A DNA stretch of 64,000 nt from Prodigiosinella aquatilis (GCA_030388725.1 CP128857.1:1116001-1180000); one strand, 5' to 3'; counted from the first letter of the stretch, positions 34,268-44,043 are shown. Numbers and translations are program-made. Notes: generated by a model not told the origin, from the letters alone.

Positions 34268-35686
34268 ATGAAAAAGAAAAAACAAACCCATCCGCTTCTG
34301 CCACTGACGTTGTTGGTTATCTTGACCGGCGGCGTTTCGTCTGCATATGCCGAGGTCACCGCCTCTGCAAGTGGCGTCTCCGCCAACGGGGCTATCAGTG
34401 ATGGCCTGTTTTATTCGATTGGCGGGGGTTCGGTGATATCTCCGCCCGCCTCCCGCAACAGCATGACGCGCCTGGGGATGAGCGGTGGCCTGAGCAGTGA
34501 CCTGATGTGCGGCAACTTCGACATTAAAACGACGGTGGGTAACCAGCTTAATGGCGTGACCAGCGGGTTTAAAGACCTGATGGGTACAGTTATTCAGGGC
34601 GCCACTGGCGCGGTGGCCAGCATGCCGGCGATGGTGATACAGCGTGCTAATCCGGGTCTGTATGAAATGCTGACCAACGGTGTGCTTCAGGCTGGCCTGA
34701 GTTTTGATAAAGCCAAACTGAACTGTCAGAACCTGGCCAATAAAATGGCCGACTACACGATGGGAAACAAGTGGACGCAGGCGGCCGTGACCGAAGAGTA
34801 CAAGAACATCGTCGCCTCAAGTGACGGTGATGCGGTCAGCAGTGACCAGAAACTGCAGAAAGCGACCGGTGAGGACGGGGCTACCTGGATTGGGGGACAG
34901 AAACGCGGTGGCAAAGGGCAACCGTCGATTAAGCCGACGCATGACCTCGCCAAAGCCGGCTACAACATGATGAACAACCTGCCGGTCACCAGTAACAGCA
35001 CCGTGGGAGCATCCAGTTGCAACGGTTCGGTATGCCAGCGCTACTCAAACTCGGAGAATGCGGCGGCAGCCGTGGTGAAAGTGCTGGGCGACCGGTCTAT
35101 CCGGACGTGCCGTGAGGCCAGTGAATGCGGCAGCGGAGGAGATGAAAACGCCGCCGGCAGCACTGTCGCCGGCACAGGTTTCTCCCCCATGCTTGAAGAT
35201 GCCACCAAAGAGAACCTCAAGCAGTTAGACAAACTGGTCGGCGGCTCAGAAGCGCCCACCGCCGATAACCTGGCCAAACTGAAAACGGGCAGCCTGGTGG
35301 TGACCCGCGGGGTCATCCAGTCCCTGAAAGATGACCCGGACAGCGCCGCACTGGTACAGCGCCTCGCAGGAGAACTGGCCATGTCTGACACCGTGGAGCA
35401 GGCGTTGACCATGCGCCGCATGTTGACCACCGGTCAGTCTGAACCGAATGCGGCTGACCAGCCAGAAGCACTGGCGGAAGGTGACCGTCGTATCGATGCG
35501 TTGGACCGGGAGCTTGCTGCTCTGAGTAACGAAATGGCGCTGAGGAAATCCATCAGCAATAACAGCTTGCTCACTACCCTGGAACGCCAGGGAGCACGCA
35601 ATCAGGACAGTCGTCTGCAGCAGCACAGCGGAAGCCAGGACCAGGGTTTTAGCAGCATGAGTCAAAAATCAGGAGAGCAACAATGA
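34268..35686 (+). CDS. ICE protein, PFL_4711 family (TIGR03755)
   Basis: 472 residues from MKKKKQTHPLLPLTLL; the signal peptide ends near AYAEV. It has a region with single Cys residues (MCGNFDIKT, LNCQNLANKM) and a helical C-terminus. TraH-like by place in the operon. An earlier start (34130) would lie inside the previous gene and break the signal peptide. Confidence 0.83.
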   Translation: MKKKKQTHPLLPLTLLVILTGGVSSAYAEVTASASGVSANGAISDGLFYSIGGGSVISPPASRNSMTRLGMSGGLSSDLMCGNFDIKTTVGNQLNGVTSGFKDLMGTVIQGATGAVASMPAMVIQRANPGLYEMLTNGVLQAGLSFDKAKLNCQNLANKMADYTMGNKWTQAAVTEEYKNIVASSDGDAVSSDQKLQKATGEDGATWIGGQKRGGKGQPSIKPTHDLAKAGYNMMNNLPVTSNSTVGASSCNGSVCQRYSNSENAAAAVVKVLGDRSIRTCREASECGSGGDENAAGSTVAGTGFSPMLEDATKENLKQLDKLVGGSEAPTADNLAKLKTGSLVVTRGVIQSLKDDPDSAALVQRLAGELAMSDTVEQALTMRRMLTTGQSEPNAADQPEALAEGDRRIDALDRELAALSNEMALRKSISNNSLLTTLERQGARNQDSRLQQHSGSQDQGFSSMSQKSGEQQ

Positions 35687-36036
35687 AGACACCGACGTCA
35701 CAAAAACAGCAGCGTCGTTTGGGGCGGACGGGCCAGTTCGTGCTGATTTTTCTGGTGATGGTGGCACTGACCACCGGTCTGTTTCTGTTCGCCTCAGTGC
35801 TGTTTGAATTTGACCCGGATGGGCAAAAAGTACGGCACTGGCTGAGTGCCAGCCGCTACGGTCTGTTTGTGTGGCGGCTGACGCTGTATGTCGTGCTGGG
35901 TTGGGTCTGGTTTTGTCTCGTGCGCCCAGCGGTCGTTAAAAAGTCTCTGAGGGGATCACTTCGACGTCTGGAGTGGACGGCAGTGGGGTTTATCGTGGTT
36001 CTCGAACTCGCCGCCTGGCGCTCCATACTGGCATAA
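35683..36036 (+). CDS. Small ICE membrane protein
   Basis: 117 residues with three membrane helices (about 18-42, 62-85, 95-115) and a basic N-terminus. Coupled by 4 bases to the previous gene and 12 bases before traG. Position-conserved in this ICE class, role unknown. Confidence 0.7.
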   Translation: MKTPTSQKQQRRLGRTGQFVLIFLVMVALTTGLFLFASVLFEFDPDGQKVRHWLSASRYGLFVWRLTLYVVLGWVWFCLVRPAVVKKSLRGSLRRLEWTAVGFIVVLELAAWRSILA

Positions 36037-36048
36037 GGGGGGGATGTC

Positions 36049-37575
36049 ATGACGGCTAATAGTTTTCTGGAGTATTTTCTGGTGTTGTTCGGTTGGATGC
36101 TGAACAACGCATTGTGGAACATTCTTCTCAGTACGGGATTGTTCGCCCTTCCTCTGGTTTTCAAAGTGCTGGGTATCTGGCTGAAGGTGCGGGAAGAGGG
36201 GGCCGATGAGGGTAACAAAGGTGTTCTGGCATTGCCGCGGGTTGAGCATGCACTCTACGTGTCATTTTGCGTGATGTTGTTCTGCTGCATTCCGCTGCTG
36301 CCCGTCGATATCAACACCATTAAATTTGACAGTTCGCGGGCGAAACAGTGTGGGGTTAGCGTACCCACACCACAGAACTCCGGTTATAAAGGGCTGGTCA
36401 ACGATTTCGCCGGAAAGACGGCCGAGGTGCCAGTGTGGTGGTACCTTCTGCATTTGATTTCCAAAGGCATCACGCAGGCGATGATTGCGTCAATCCCCTG
36501 TGGCGACCAGCTCCGTCAGTTGCGCTTTGACGTGCAGAATACCAAAATTCGGGACCCCATCGTGCTGCAGGAAGTGCAGGATTTTGCTGACCAGTGCTAC
36601 TCCCGTTCGTACTTTAAGCTTAAGAACAGCAACAGCCAGCTGAGTGATGCCACCATCAACGCCGTGGGGTGGATTGGCAGCAGCTATTTTCTTAATACAG
36701 CCGGTTATTATGACTACTACACGTCTATTGAACCACGCAGTCAGTGGCCTTATGACAACGTCCGGGACAGCGGCTATCCCAATGTGGGAAAAGGCGGCTA
36801 TCCGACCTGTAAACAGTGGTGGTCTGACAGTACCAACGGCCTCAAAACAAGGGTATTGGCCAATATCGATGATTCAACAAGGACAGGGCTGCAACGGCAA
36901 TTCAGTAAAGCGCAGTGGGAAGAGATGGCGCTGCGTTGGCTGGTGAGTCCCCGTAATGTCGGTTTATCGGGTAGCGGAGAAACTTACGCTGTTGGTAGTA
37001 GTGATACGGCCTCCGGGTTGACCGGCAACGTCACCCGACTTGTCTCTTCAATAGGTTTGGGGCTAAAGCAGGCGGAAGCCTTACCCGGCTTTGACGCGCT
37101 AAAACAGGCATTGCCGATGATCCAGGCACTCCTGGAAATGATGATCATCATTGTGATCCCGGTACTGATGATGTTCAGCGCCTATGAGCCGAAGACGGTG
37201 GTGACCATTTCGTTTGCGCTGTTTGCTCTGATGTTCATCACGTTCTGGTGGGAACTGGCGGGATGGCTCGATGACAGACTCATTACCATCCTCTACCAAA
37301 CCATGGCAGAACAGGGGATGTTAAATCTTAGTGCCCCTCTTGTGGAATTTATGAGTTCACCGCGTGATGGCTGGATCATGAATATGGTGTTGGGGATGAT
37401 GTATGTTGTTTTCCCGATGTTCTGGCTCACTACTTTAAGCTGGGTGGGAATAAAAGTAGGCGATATGGCTAGGGCTATGAGTGATGGGGGAAAAATGCCA
37501 CAAGCAGCTGGAGAAGCAGGAGGGCGGGTTGCTGTTGATGCAGCTAAGACGGCGATAAGCAAAGGTACCAAATAA
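36049..37575 (+). CDS. traG: TraG-like mating-pair stabilisation protein (N-terminal type)
   Basis: 508 residues with membrane helices near both ends (about 10-80 and 355-400, 450-475) and a large extracytoplasmic middle with several Cys. This is the TraG_N pattern. A terminator follows. The MOBH relaxase TraI that usually comes a few genes later is not in the window. Confidence 0.85.
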   Translation: MTANSFLEYFLVLFGWMLNNALWNILLSTGLFALPLVFKVLGIWLKVREEGADEGNKGVLALPRVEHALYVSFCVMLFCCIPLLPVDINTIKFDSSRAKQCGVSVPTPQNSGYKGLVNDFAGKTAEVPVWWYLLHLISKGITQAMIASIPCGDQLRQLRFDVQNTKIRDPIVLQEVQDFADQCYSRSYFKLKNSNSQLSDATINAVGWIGSSYFLNTAGYYDYYTSIEPRSQWPYDNVRDSGYPNVGKGGYPTCKQWWSDSTNGLKTRVLANIDDSTRTGLQRQFSKAQWEEMALRWLVSPRNVGLSGSGETYAVGSSDTASGLTGNVTRLVSSIGLGLKQAEALPGFDALKQALPMIQALLEMMIIIVIPVLMMFSAYEPKTVVTISFALFALMFITFWWELAGWLDDRLITILYQTMAEQGMLNLSAPLVEFMSSPRDGWIMNMVLGMMYVVFPMFWLTTLSWVGIKVGDMARAMSDGGKMPQAAGEAGGRVAVDAAKTAISKGTK

Positions 37576-37581
37576 TCAAAT

Positions 37582-37606
37582 AAAGGCCAGGACAAGCTTG
37601 GCCTTT
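37582..37606. terminator. Bidirectional terminator after traG
   Basis: AAAGGCCA and TGGCCTTT form an 8-bp stem between traG and the convergent gene at 37605. Confidence 0.7.
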
Positions 37607-37973
37607 ATAATTCTCGGTTCTCAGACTCATAGGGGCGATCTTCCCAAGAATATCGCAGGTGTTCAGAATAGGCTTTGTCAGTAAGGGTAGAACTGTCACT
37701 TTTTTTATTCGGTAAAAAAGAAAGCACAGTACTTGCTACTTTGAAAGTAGCACTTACAGCTTCTTTCAAATCAGCGGAGTAAGAATTTTGCTCAAGTAAA
37801 CCCAGCTCAATGTCCCAGTCGGATTTTTCATCTTTCAGAAAATTTTGCTTACTTTTCAAAATAATATCCTTTTTAAAAAAGTAACTATTTTTACAGGTTA
37901 ATATAATTATGCTTGAAAAGCGACCGTTTTCAATCCTTGTTCTGAGATAACGATATGAAGTTTCTTTACTCAT
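37605..37973 (-). CDS. Hypothetical protein
   Basis: 122 residues, basic N-terminus (SYRYLRTRI), a hydrophobic strand (SSIIILTCKNSYFF) and an acidic C-terminus. No family recognised. Lower GC than the tra genes. It faces traG across a terminator. The ribosome site is weak, so the exact start is uncertain. Confidence 0.5.
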   Translation of the reverse strand: MSKETSYRYLRTRIENGRFSSIIILTCKNSYFFKKDIILKSKQNFLKDEKSDWDIELGLLEQNSYSADLKEAVSATFKVASTVLSFLPNKKSDSSTLTDKAYSEHLRYSWEDRPYESENREL

Positions 37974-38091
37974 ACTCAGCTTTTTAGCAATGCCAGTTTT
38001 ATTAACCTAATAAGAGACAATGCTCTGTACGCATTGTGCCAAAACTGCTGTAGTTTGTTCTACTTCGGGACATAGAGAGAATAGAGGTGAA

Positions 38092-38529
38092 ATGGATAAG
38101 AAATTTATGGCAAAGGCGCTCTGTATTTCACAACAAGCTCTGCCAAATTGTCTGCCTAACCCACCTGTAGGGTGTGTGATAGTTCGTCATGGCGAAATTG
38201 TGGCGGAGGGATATACGCGTGAGCCCGGAGGATATCATGCAGAAGCTGATGCGTTATCGCTTTTCACAGGCGATCTCAGCGAGTGTGACGTGTATGTCAC
38301 CCTTGAACCCTGCTCATTTGCCGGGAGGACCCCCTCATGTGCAATAGCGTTATCGAATCAGAGACCCAAGAGAGTTGTAGTCGGTATCCTCGATACCGAT
38401 CCTCGTAATCAGGGTGCTGGTATACAAATTTTAAAAAGTGCTGGTATAGATGTCGAAACGGGCATACTAGCCGAAGATGTAAAAGCGTGGCTTTCTCCCT
38501 ACCTTATCAGCTCCGAAACGCTATGTTAG
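38092..38529 (+). CDS. RibD-type pyrimidine deaminase domain, stand-alone
   Basis: 145 residues from MDKKFMAKALCIS, with GAGGTG upstream. Zinc site: HAE (49-51) and PCSFAGRTPSC (73-83), and the RibD blocks NPPVGCVIV and PRNQGAGIQIL. The C-terminal reductase domain of RibD is absent. In riboflavin synthesis it deaminates diaminopyrimidine; alone it may serve another deamination. It lies 2 kb before the phosphoramidate operon but outside its flanking repeats, so a link is unproven. Confidence 0.8.
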   Translation: MDKKFMAKALCISQQALPNCLPNPPVGCVIVRHGEIVAEGYTREPGGYHAEADALSLFTGDLSECDVYVTLEPCSFAGRTPSCAIALSNQRPKRVVVGILDTDPRNQGAGIQILKSAGIDVETGILAEDVKAWLSPYLISSETLC

Positions 38530-38670
38530 CGGCCTGTTCGGTAAAACGCCCATAAAGCCGAAGGGCATACGCTGCTTGTTAGCCAGCAGCGAACGGAAAA
38601 TGCGCCTGAGTTGACGATATTGTTAGCTGATTGATTTTCTGCTCTGGTAATGCTCCACGCTACTCAATCC
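38530..38670. other. Junction of unidentified debris
   Basis: A short stretch after the deaminase; read on the minus strand it encodes a peptide like FRSLLANKQRMPFGFMGVL, perhaps a transposase relic. It ends where homology to the short repeated gene begins at 38671. Confidence 0.3.
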
Positions 38671-38937
38671 GTGAATATGTTTTGCCTTCAAGTATACGAT
38701 TAACCTGAGCAATGTCCTTTGCACCAACACGAACGAAAATTTCCTCGGTTGAATATTCTTTGGCAAGTTCGCGTATCGCTCGTACTTGCTCAATCGATAA
38801 CCTGCCATCGCGGCCACAAATTTGATCAATAGCTCAATCACTATCTCGCTATTTTTCTGCTGCCCAAGGTACAGGGAGTCCCTTCCTCGGATGCTCTTTG
38901 AGCCATTCACTAACGATTCTATCCCGCTCATCTGACA
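38671..38937 (-). pseudogene. Copy 1 of repeated short gene, with stop codons
   Basis: Same sequence as the intact frame at 48145, inverted. The start MSDERDRIVSEWLKEHP is kept, but a TGG codon is TAG at residue about 30 and another is TGA, and the 3' end is lost at 38671 before the expected terminal repeat. Joined directly to an IS3 fragment, exactly as at 48144/48145. Confidence 0.75.
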
Positions 38938-39185
38938 TGGTAAAGGATGTTCGCCAGATAATTCTGCATGTGAAGGGTTCTTCGGCAGGTTAAAAAATGA
39001 AATGTATTATGGTCGCGAATGGTTGGGCATAACACCTGAAATCTTCATGCAGCATGTAGATGCTTACATCAGGTGGTATAACGAACGGCGTATTAAATTA
39101 TCGTTGGGCGCAGTCAGCCCGGAAATGTACCGTCGGCAACTCGGGATCGCACAATAAAGCAATCCAGGAAAACATCCACACCCCC
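38938..39185 (+). mobile_element. IS3-family remnant (transposase C-terminus and end)
   Basis: Encodes GCSPDNSACEGFFGRLK to EMYRRQLGIAQ, the last 70 or so residues of an IS3 transposase, and then the IS end (complement of GGGGGTGTGGATGTTTTC). More diverged from the 9603 copy than the 47898 remnant is. The same breakpoint (GGTAAAGG..TGTTC) joins it to the repeated short gene. Confidence 0.85.
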
Positions 39186-39207
39186 TAACGGTCAAAGATC
39201 GTGGCGT

Positions 39208-39480
39208 TGACAAAGGCGGCGTTTAGAGCGGTCTAGTCGGTTGACTTCAACAATATAAAGACCATTTTTAATGAGAAAACGTGTTAATGCAGCACCATAA
39301 CGTTCCGGTTCCTTCGATGCCGGCTCGTTTGAGAATTCCAAGAGATCGCGTCCAGTCAAGCAGTTCCAGATAGCCAGTTTGATTTGTCTGAATAATGCGA
39401 GTGCCAAGCAGCTTTCCAGCCTGACTGATAACAGCACCGACATGAATATCAAGATGTGTATCTAGGCTGTTTTGATCAGC
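39208..39480 (-). pseudogene. IS110-family transposase fragment
   Basis: Two frames together give DIHVGAVISQAGKLLGTR, RAGIEGTGT and YGAALTRFLIKNGLYIVEVN with RLDRSKRR, the N-terminal RuvC-like domain of IS110 transposases. One frame change and loss of the rest make it a relic. It borders the left side of the phosphoramidate segment. Confidence 0.65.
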
Positions 39481-40252
39481 ATCTGTTTTATCACTGATAA
39501 GATACCAGGGAGCAGAACTCAGTCATCTAAACCGGTGAAGGTAAGCAGGCTCTTCTATATATAGCAATCAGAGGCAGTAGATACTTTTCGCATCAATTTC
39601 TATCAATTCGCATTTAAATCTATGCATCACAGGACTATTTAAACTCAAATTAATCACCAGTTCCTCCTGACTCACCACCCTTTGCAGGTTGTGTGAAAAC
39701 TGTTCGCGTTGATATTTCTTTAGTCGGAGCGTTGATTGTTTTTTGATCTATTCTTAGGTTGCAGCTAATCTTGCTCCTTTAAGGCCTTGCTTTCTAAATA
39801 GCTATTTTTTGGACTTGCCGCATACCTGATCAGGCTTTATTTAAAAAATAAACAAATACTATATATGAGTTTTTTCGGGGTTTAAATTTATTTTTTTAAA
39901 TTACATCAAACTATTCCACCTTAAATGTCAGTTAGTTTGGAGTTAAAAACTAGTCCGAAATGAGAAAGTAACCGTATTTATAATGCACTGAAACTTAACT
40001 GTAATCATTTTGAAATAAAACCTTGCAATATTTGACACCTCTTGAAAGAAGAGTCCTTTCTTGGCTATCTACATGAAAGTAATGATTAATTTATTTCTCG
40101 CCAGGCAAGGATGTCATCAGCGTTATGCTCGGAATGAAATGTAACACACTTGATGGGCTATTCATATATTGAATTCCAGCCCCTTAAACCGTGCATAACA
40201 TGAACAAATATTATGATGAAGCATGACGCTAATTTCTGGTTGGGCATAAAAA
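39481..40252. other. AT-rich noncoding leader of the phosphoramidate operon
   Basis: About 770 bp without a credible gene, very AT-rich with T and A tracts (39830-39960). It presumably holds the promoter. I see no palindromic operator or terminator that I can support. Confidence 0.5.
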
Positions 40253-42559
40253 ATGAAACTCGAATTCAAAACAAAATCCGACACACTTGAACAACTACAC
40301 GGAAAATTAAAAACAGGGATTGTATTGCCTGTTTTTTCATTCACGGTTACAGAGTGGGTTGATAATCATGAAGGTATTGTGCGGGAAATCATGACTTCTG
40401 ACATGCTGACTGCGGATATTATCATTCGATCCAGTTGTGGGCTTGAAGATTCCAGTAATGGTAGTGGCGCAGGGGCATTCCATTCTGAAAAATGTGTTCG
40501 TTCCGAGAAGGTTGTCATATCAACGGTCAGTGCCGTCATTAAATCATATGGGCGGATAGATCCATCCGATAAGGTTCTGGTACAGCCTTTTCTGAAAAAA
40601 ACTCAAATGAGTGGTGTTGCTTTTAACCGCGATCCACGAACAGGATCGCACTACGATGTAATTAATTACACCCTGAGTGATGATACTTCTTTAGTTACCT
40701 CCGGGCGTGGTTCGAATCTACATACGTATATTTCGGCTGGCAATGCAGATATAAATCATGGCCTCCTGACGCGTGTAATATCCCTCCTTCGTGAGCTGGA
40801 ATCATTCTGCGATAAACAGGCAATTGATATTGAATTTGCAATCAGCTCCAGTGGTGAACTCGTACTGTTGCAGGTCAGACCCTTTATCGCATCACCGGTT
40901 ACAGAGCTTGATGCAGACAGTCATCAAAAGCTTGTCAGCCAAATCCGCAATGCTACATCAGAGTTTTTGGCCCCGGATTCCAGACTGTCCGGGCAGCAGG
41001 GGATGCTGGGCATTATGCCGGATTGGAACCCGGCAGAAATCGTTGGAGTAAGACCGCGGAAACTTGCGCTGTCTTTATACAGGTTTTTGATTACGGACTC
41101 GGTCTGGGCGACAGAGAGGCGTAAATACGGATATCGGGATACCCGTTACATTCCTCTGATTGTCAGTCTTCACGGCATTCCTTACGTAGACGTGCGGGCG
41201 AGTTTCAATTCACTTGTCCCAGCAGATCTATCACAGGAAGTATGTGAGCGGTTCGTTTCATCATGCCTCAAAAGGCTGGAAGCGAATCCTCATTTACATG
41301 ACAAGGTTGAATTTGAAGTGATCCCAACATGCTTCACTTTTGACATAGATAAAAAGCTGGAGAAGCTTGAAGGACTTTCCGATAACGACAGAACTTCTGT
41401 AAAAAGCGCATTACTCAGCCTCACCCAAAGCTATCTGTATGGAAGCGGCAGGAAAAGAATAGCGGCCGACCAGACAAAGCTTAATAAGCTTATCAATTTA
41501 CAGAAAGAAAGTGAGCTCTCATCGGTATCTGACATCGCCAGGATTTATCAAATGCTCGCTGAATGCAAAAAGTACGGCACAGCACCTTTTGCCGCACTTG
41601 CTCGTTCAGCGTTTATAGGTATGGATATCCTTCGCTCAGCTGTCAGCGAAGGAATTATTTCAGAAGGAACATACATCAACTTTATGGCGTCACTACGCGC
41701 CCCTGCTTCCCGGCTTCTTGAAGATCTGCCTCGGCTTGAGCGCGATGAATTTCTGAAAATATACGGCCACCTCCGTCCAGGAACGTATGACATCCGTGTG
41801 CCTTCTTATGCTCAGGATCCCGAACGTTACCTGTCTTCTGAGTGGCCATTTGCAAAACGTCGCACCGGGTGGCATCTGGATCCTGATGAAGAAAGAGTCT
41901 TGGAAACGGCGCTTGAGAAAGTAGGACTGAACCTCAGTGCTTATGCACTTATGGAGTTTATTCAGCAATCCATTGTTGCACGTGAAGAAGCTAAGTTCAT
42001 ATTTAGCCGCTCCGTATCAAAGGTGCTGGATATCATTAAAGAAATGGGTTCAAAACTGGGCTTCGATGCTGATGCTCTTTCTCATGCCGATATCATCGAT
42101 ATTATTGAATCCAGAACAAATAGTAGCGGACTGAAAAAAACGCTTGAACATTCAGTGTCCAGAGGCCGGGAAAGTTACCGTGAAACTCATGCGCTTACGC
42201 TTCCACCACTGATTGCTGATAAAGAAGAAGTCACTGCATTTCACATACCCGCAGCCCGACCAAATTTCATCACCCGGAAAATAGCAGAGGGAAATGTTAA
42301 GCAGTCCGACCAGGCAAATCTCAAAGGAGCAATAGTGGTGATCCCTAACGCTGACCCTGGCTTTGACTGGTTATTTAGCCAGGATATTGGCGCTCTAATC
42401 ACAGCATACGGGGGGTCTAATTCTCACATGGCGATCAGAGCCGCAGAACTTGAGGTTCCGGCAATCATCGGTGCGGGGGAAGCGCTATTCAATACATGGT
42501 CATCAGCCCGAAAGCTTCGGCTTGATTGTTCTGTTGAGCGGGTTGAAGTGATCGAATGA
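40253..42559 (+). CDS. L-glutamine kinase homologue (Cj1418-like, PEP-synthase fold)
   Basis: 768 residues. The N-terminal ATP-grasp domain has IIIRSSCGLEDSSNGSGAG (57-75), the counterpart of the RSS.AED block of PEP synthases, and DIEFAISSSGELVLLQVRPF near residue 200. The C-terminal swivelling domain has GGSNSHMAIRAAELEVPAI near 722-740, with the phosphorylatable His. Length and plan match Campylobacter Cj1418, which phosphorylates the amide N of glutamine. Alternatives are other PEP-utiliser-like kinases, but the next two genes are the Cj1417 and Cj1416 types in order. Confidence 0.78.
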   Translation: MKLEFKTKSDTLEQLHGKLKTGIVLPVFSFTVTEWVDNHEGIVREIMTSDMLTADIIIRSSCGLEDSSNGSGAGAFHSEKCVRSEKVVISTVSAVIKSYGRIDPSDKVLVQPFLKKTQMSGVAFNRDPRTGSHYDVINYTLSDDTSLVTSGRGSNLHTYISAGNADINHGLLTRVISLLRELESFCDKQAIDIEFAISSSGELVLLQVRPFIASPVTELDADSHQKLVSQIRNATSEFLAPDSRLSGQQGMLGIMPDWNPAEIVGVRPRKLALSLYRFLITDSVWATERRKYGYRDTRYIPLIVSLHGIPYVDVRASFNSLVPADLSQEVCERFVSSCLKRLEANPHLHDKVEFEVIPTCFTFDIDKKLEKLEGLSDNDRTSVKSALLSLTQSYLYGSGRKRIAADQTKLNKLINLQKESELSSVSDIARIYQMLAECKKYGTAPFAALARSAFIGMDILRSAVSEGIISEGTYINFMASLRAPASRLLEDLPRLERDEFLKIYGHLRPGTYDIRVPSYAQDPERYLSSEWPFAKRRTGWHLDPDEERVLETALEKVGLNLSAYALMEFIQQSIVAREEAKFIFSRSVSKVLDIIKEMGSKLGFDADALSHADIIDIIESRTNSSGLKKTLEHSVSRGRESYRETHALTLPPLIADKEEVTAFHIPAARPNFITRKIAEGNVKQSDQANLKGAIVVIPNADPGFDWLFSQDIGALITAYGGSNSHMAIRAAELEVPAIIGAGEALFNTWSSARKLRLDCSVERVEVIE

Positions 42560-43170
42560 AGCGCGTTGCACTGACTATGCGTTCTGACAGAATTGCTGAC
42601 AGAAACGAATGCCGGGATGGCCTCGATAATAGCTGGTTGTTATTGCTTGATCATCTAAATGCATCTCCCCTGCTGCTGCCAAATGTCGCTAAGCATGCGG
42701 AATTTATTCTCGCTTCACACAAGATTGATTTGATCATTCTGACTGGGGGAGGAGACGTCTCGGCAATTTCTGGTGACGTCACTGAAAGGGACAAGGTAGA
42801 AAAAATCTGCATGGAACATTCTCTGCAAGCACAGATTCCCGTTATGGGGGTCTGCCGCGGTATGCAGGCATTAGTTGCATTTTGCGGAGGAGAGCTGAAC
42901 AAAGTCTGTGGGCACGTTGCTAGCAGGCATCCAGTGTCATGGCCGCAACATGCCGAAGTTAACTCTTTTCATAAATATGGTGTAAGTAGCCTGCCTGCTC
43001 CATTGACGTCGTTTGCGGCTTCGCCTGATGGACTTATTGAGGGTTTTTTTTGCACTGAACGTAAATGGATGGGATTGATGTGGCATCCGGAACGTGAGGT
43101 TCCTTTTTCGCAAAGCGATTTGTCATTAATACGCACCTTATTGAATGGAGATACACCTTGCATGGATTAA
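42556..43170 (+). CDS. Gamma-glutamyl-CDP-amidate hydrolase homologue (Cj1417-like, class I GATase fold)
   Basis: 204 residues of the PuuD/peptidase C26 type: DLIILTGGGDVSA, nucleophile in MGVCRGMQALVAFCGGELN (Cys about 100) and the His/Glu of WHPEREV near 176. In the phosphoramidate pathway this enzyme splits glutamate from gamma-glutamyl-CDP-amidate to leave cytidine diphosphoramidate. It overlaps the kinase by 4 bases (ATGA). By sequence alone it could be another gamma-glutamyl hydrolase; the neighbours decide. Confidence 0.75.
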   Translation: MKRVALTMRSDRIADRNECRDGLDNSWLLLLDHLNASPLLLPNVAKHAEFILASHKIDLIILTGGGDVSAISGDVTERDKVEKICMEHSLQAQIPVMGVCRGMQALVAFCGGELNKVCGHVASRHPVSWPQHAEVNSFHKYGVSSLPAPLTSFAASPDGLIEGFFCTERKWMGLMWHPEREVPFSQSDLSLIRTLLNGDTPCMD

Positions 43171-43946
43171 TACTGGCGGCAGGACGCGGATCACGTCTGG
43201 GGGTGCTCACCGAAGCTGCGCCTAAGTGCACTGTAATTGTTAATGGGCGCAGCCTGCTGGACCGTCAATTGCAGTCAATGCGACTGGCTGGTTTAAATGA
43301 AATTGGTGCAGTTACAGGATATATGTCCCACGAGATAAATCATCGATTTGACTGGACGGTTAGTAATCCGCACTGGGATACCACAAATATTGCCGGGTCG
43401 CTTTATTGCGCAGACCCAATACTGTCAACGTCTACAACCATTATAAGCTATGGCGATATCTTTTACCCCGCCAGTGCGGTTGAGTCGTTGATGCAAAGCA
43501 GTGAGGATATTGCACTGATTTATGATCCAAACTGGCTAGCATTATGGAAAGCCAGATTCAGCGATCCCTATTCTGATGCTGAGAACTTTCAGCTCAGTGA
43601 TAGCCAGTCACTAAGCAAGGCTAATGACTCAGATATTCAGACCGTCCAGCATCGTATACTGGATAGAATTGGTGGACGAGCAAGCTCTTCTGACCGTATT
43701 GACGGGCAGTATATGGGGCTTTTCAGGATCACTGCTAAGGGATGGATGGCAATCAAATCGTGCATCGCCGATGCTGCGGGTATGGAAGCCATCAACAACC
43801 TGGATATGACCTCCTTATTTAGCATGCTAATCCAATATGATCTGCCAGTTTCAGCCATACCTCTGGAAGGAATATGGGGGGAAGTTGATCATCCGGAGGA
43901 CATCAAGCTTTATGAAGAAATATATAAAGATATTCCTGGTTTTTAG
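43158..43946 (+). CDS. CTP:phosphoglutamine cytidylyltransferase homologue (Cj1416-like)
   Basis: 262 residues beginning GLILAAGRGSRLGVLTEAAPKC, the nucleotidyltransferase signature with the catalytic Lys in place. YGDIFYPASAVE provides the metal-binding Asp, and GEVDHPEDIKLYEEI ends the fold as in phosphocholine-type cytidylyltransferases. In this pathway it would join CMP to N-phosphoglutamine. It overlaps the hydrolase by 13 bases. Confidence 0.77.
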   Translation: MHGLILAAGRGSRLGVLTEAAPKCTVIVNGRSLLDRQLQSMRLAGLNEIGAVTGYMSHEINHRFDWTVSNPHWDTTNIAGSLYCADPILSTSTTIISYGDIFYPASAVESLMQSSEDIALIYDPNWLALWKARFSDPYSDAENFQLSDSQSLSKANDSDIQTVQHRILDRIGGRASSSDRIDGQYMGLFRITAKGWMAIKSCIADAAGMEAINNLDMTSLFSMLIQYDLPVSAIPLEGIWGEVDHPEDIKLYEEIYKDIPGF

Positions 43947-44043
43947 GGGTTTTAAAAATTTCAGCCCGGCTTAACTATTTACTAACCGGCCTGTTCTCAA
44001 CGAGAAAAGTCTTCTTATTACAGTGAGTTTAAGGAAAAATGTT

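Noticed and set aside
40253..42559. Phosphonate pathway (PEP mutase-type) reading of the PEP-utiliser-like gene
   Set aside because: No PEP mutase or phosphonopyruvate decarboxylase is present, and the PEP-synthase-like architecture with a cytidylyltransferase and C26 hydrolase fits the P-N pathway better.
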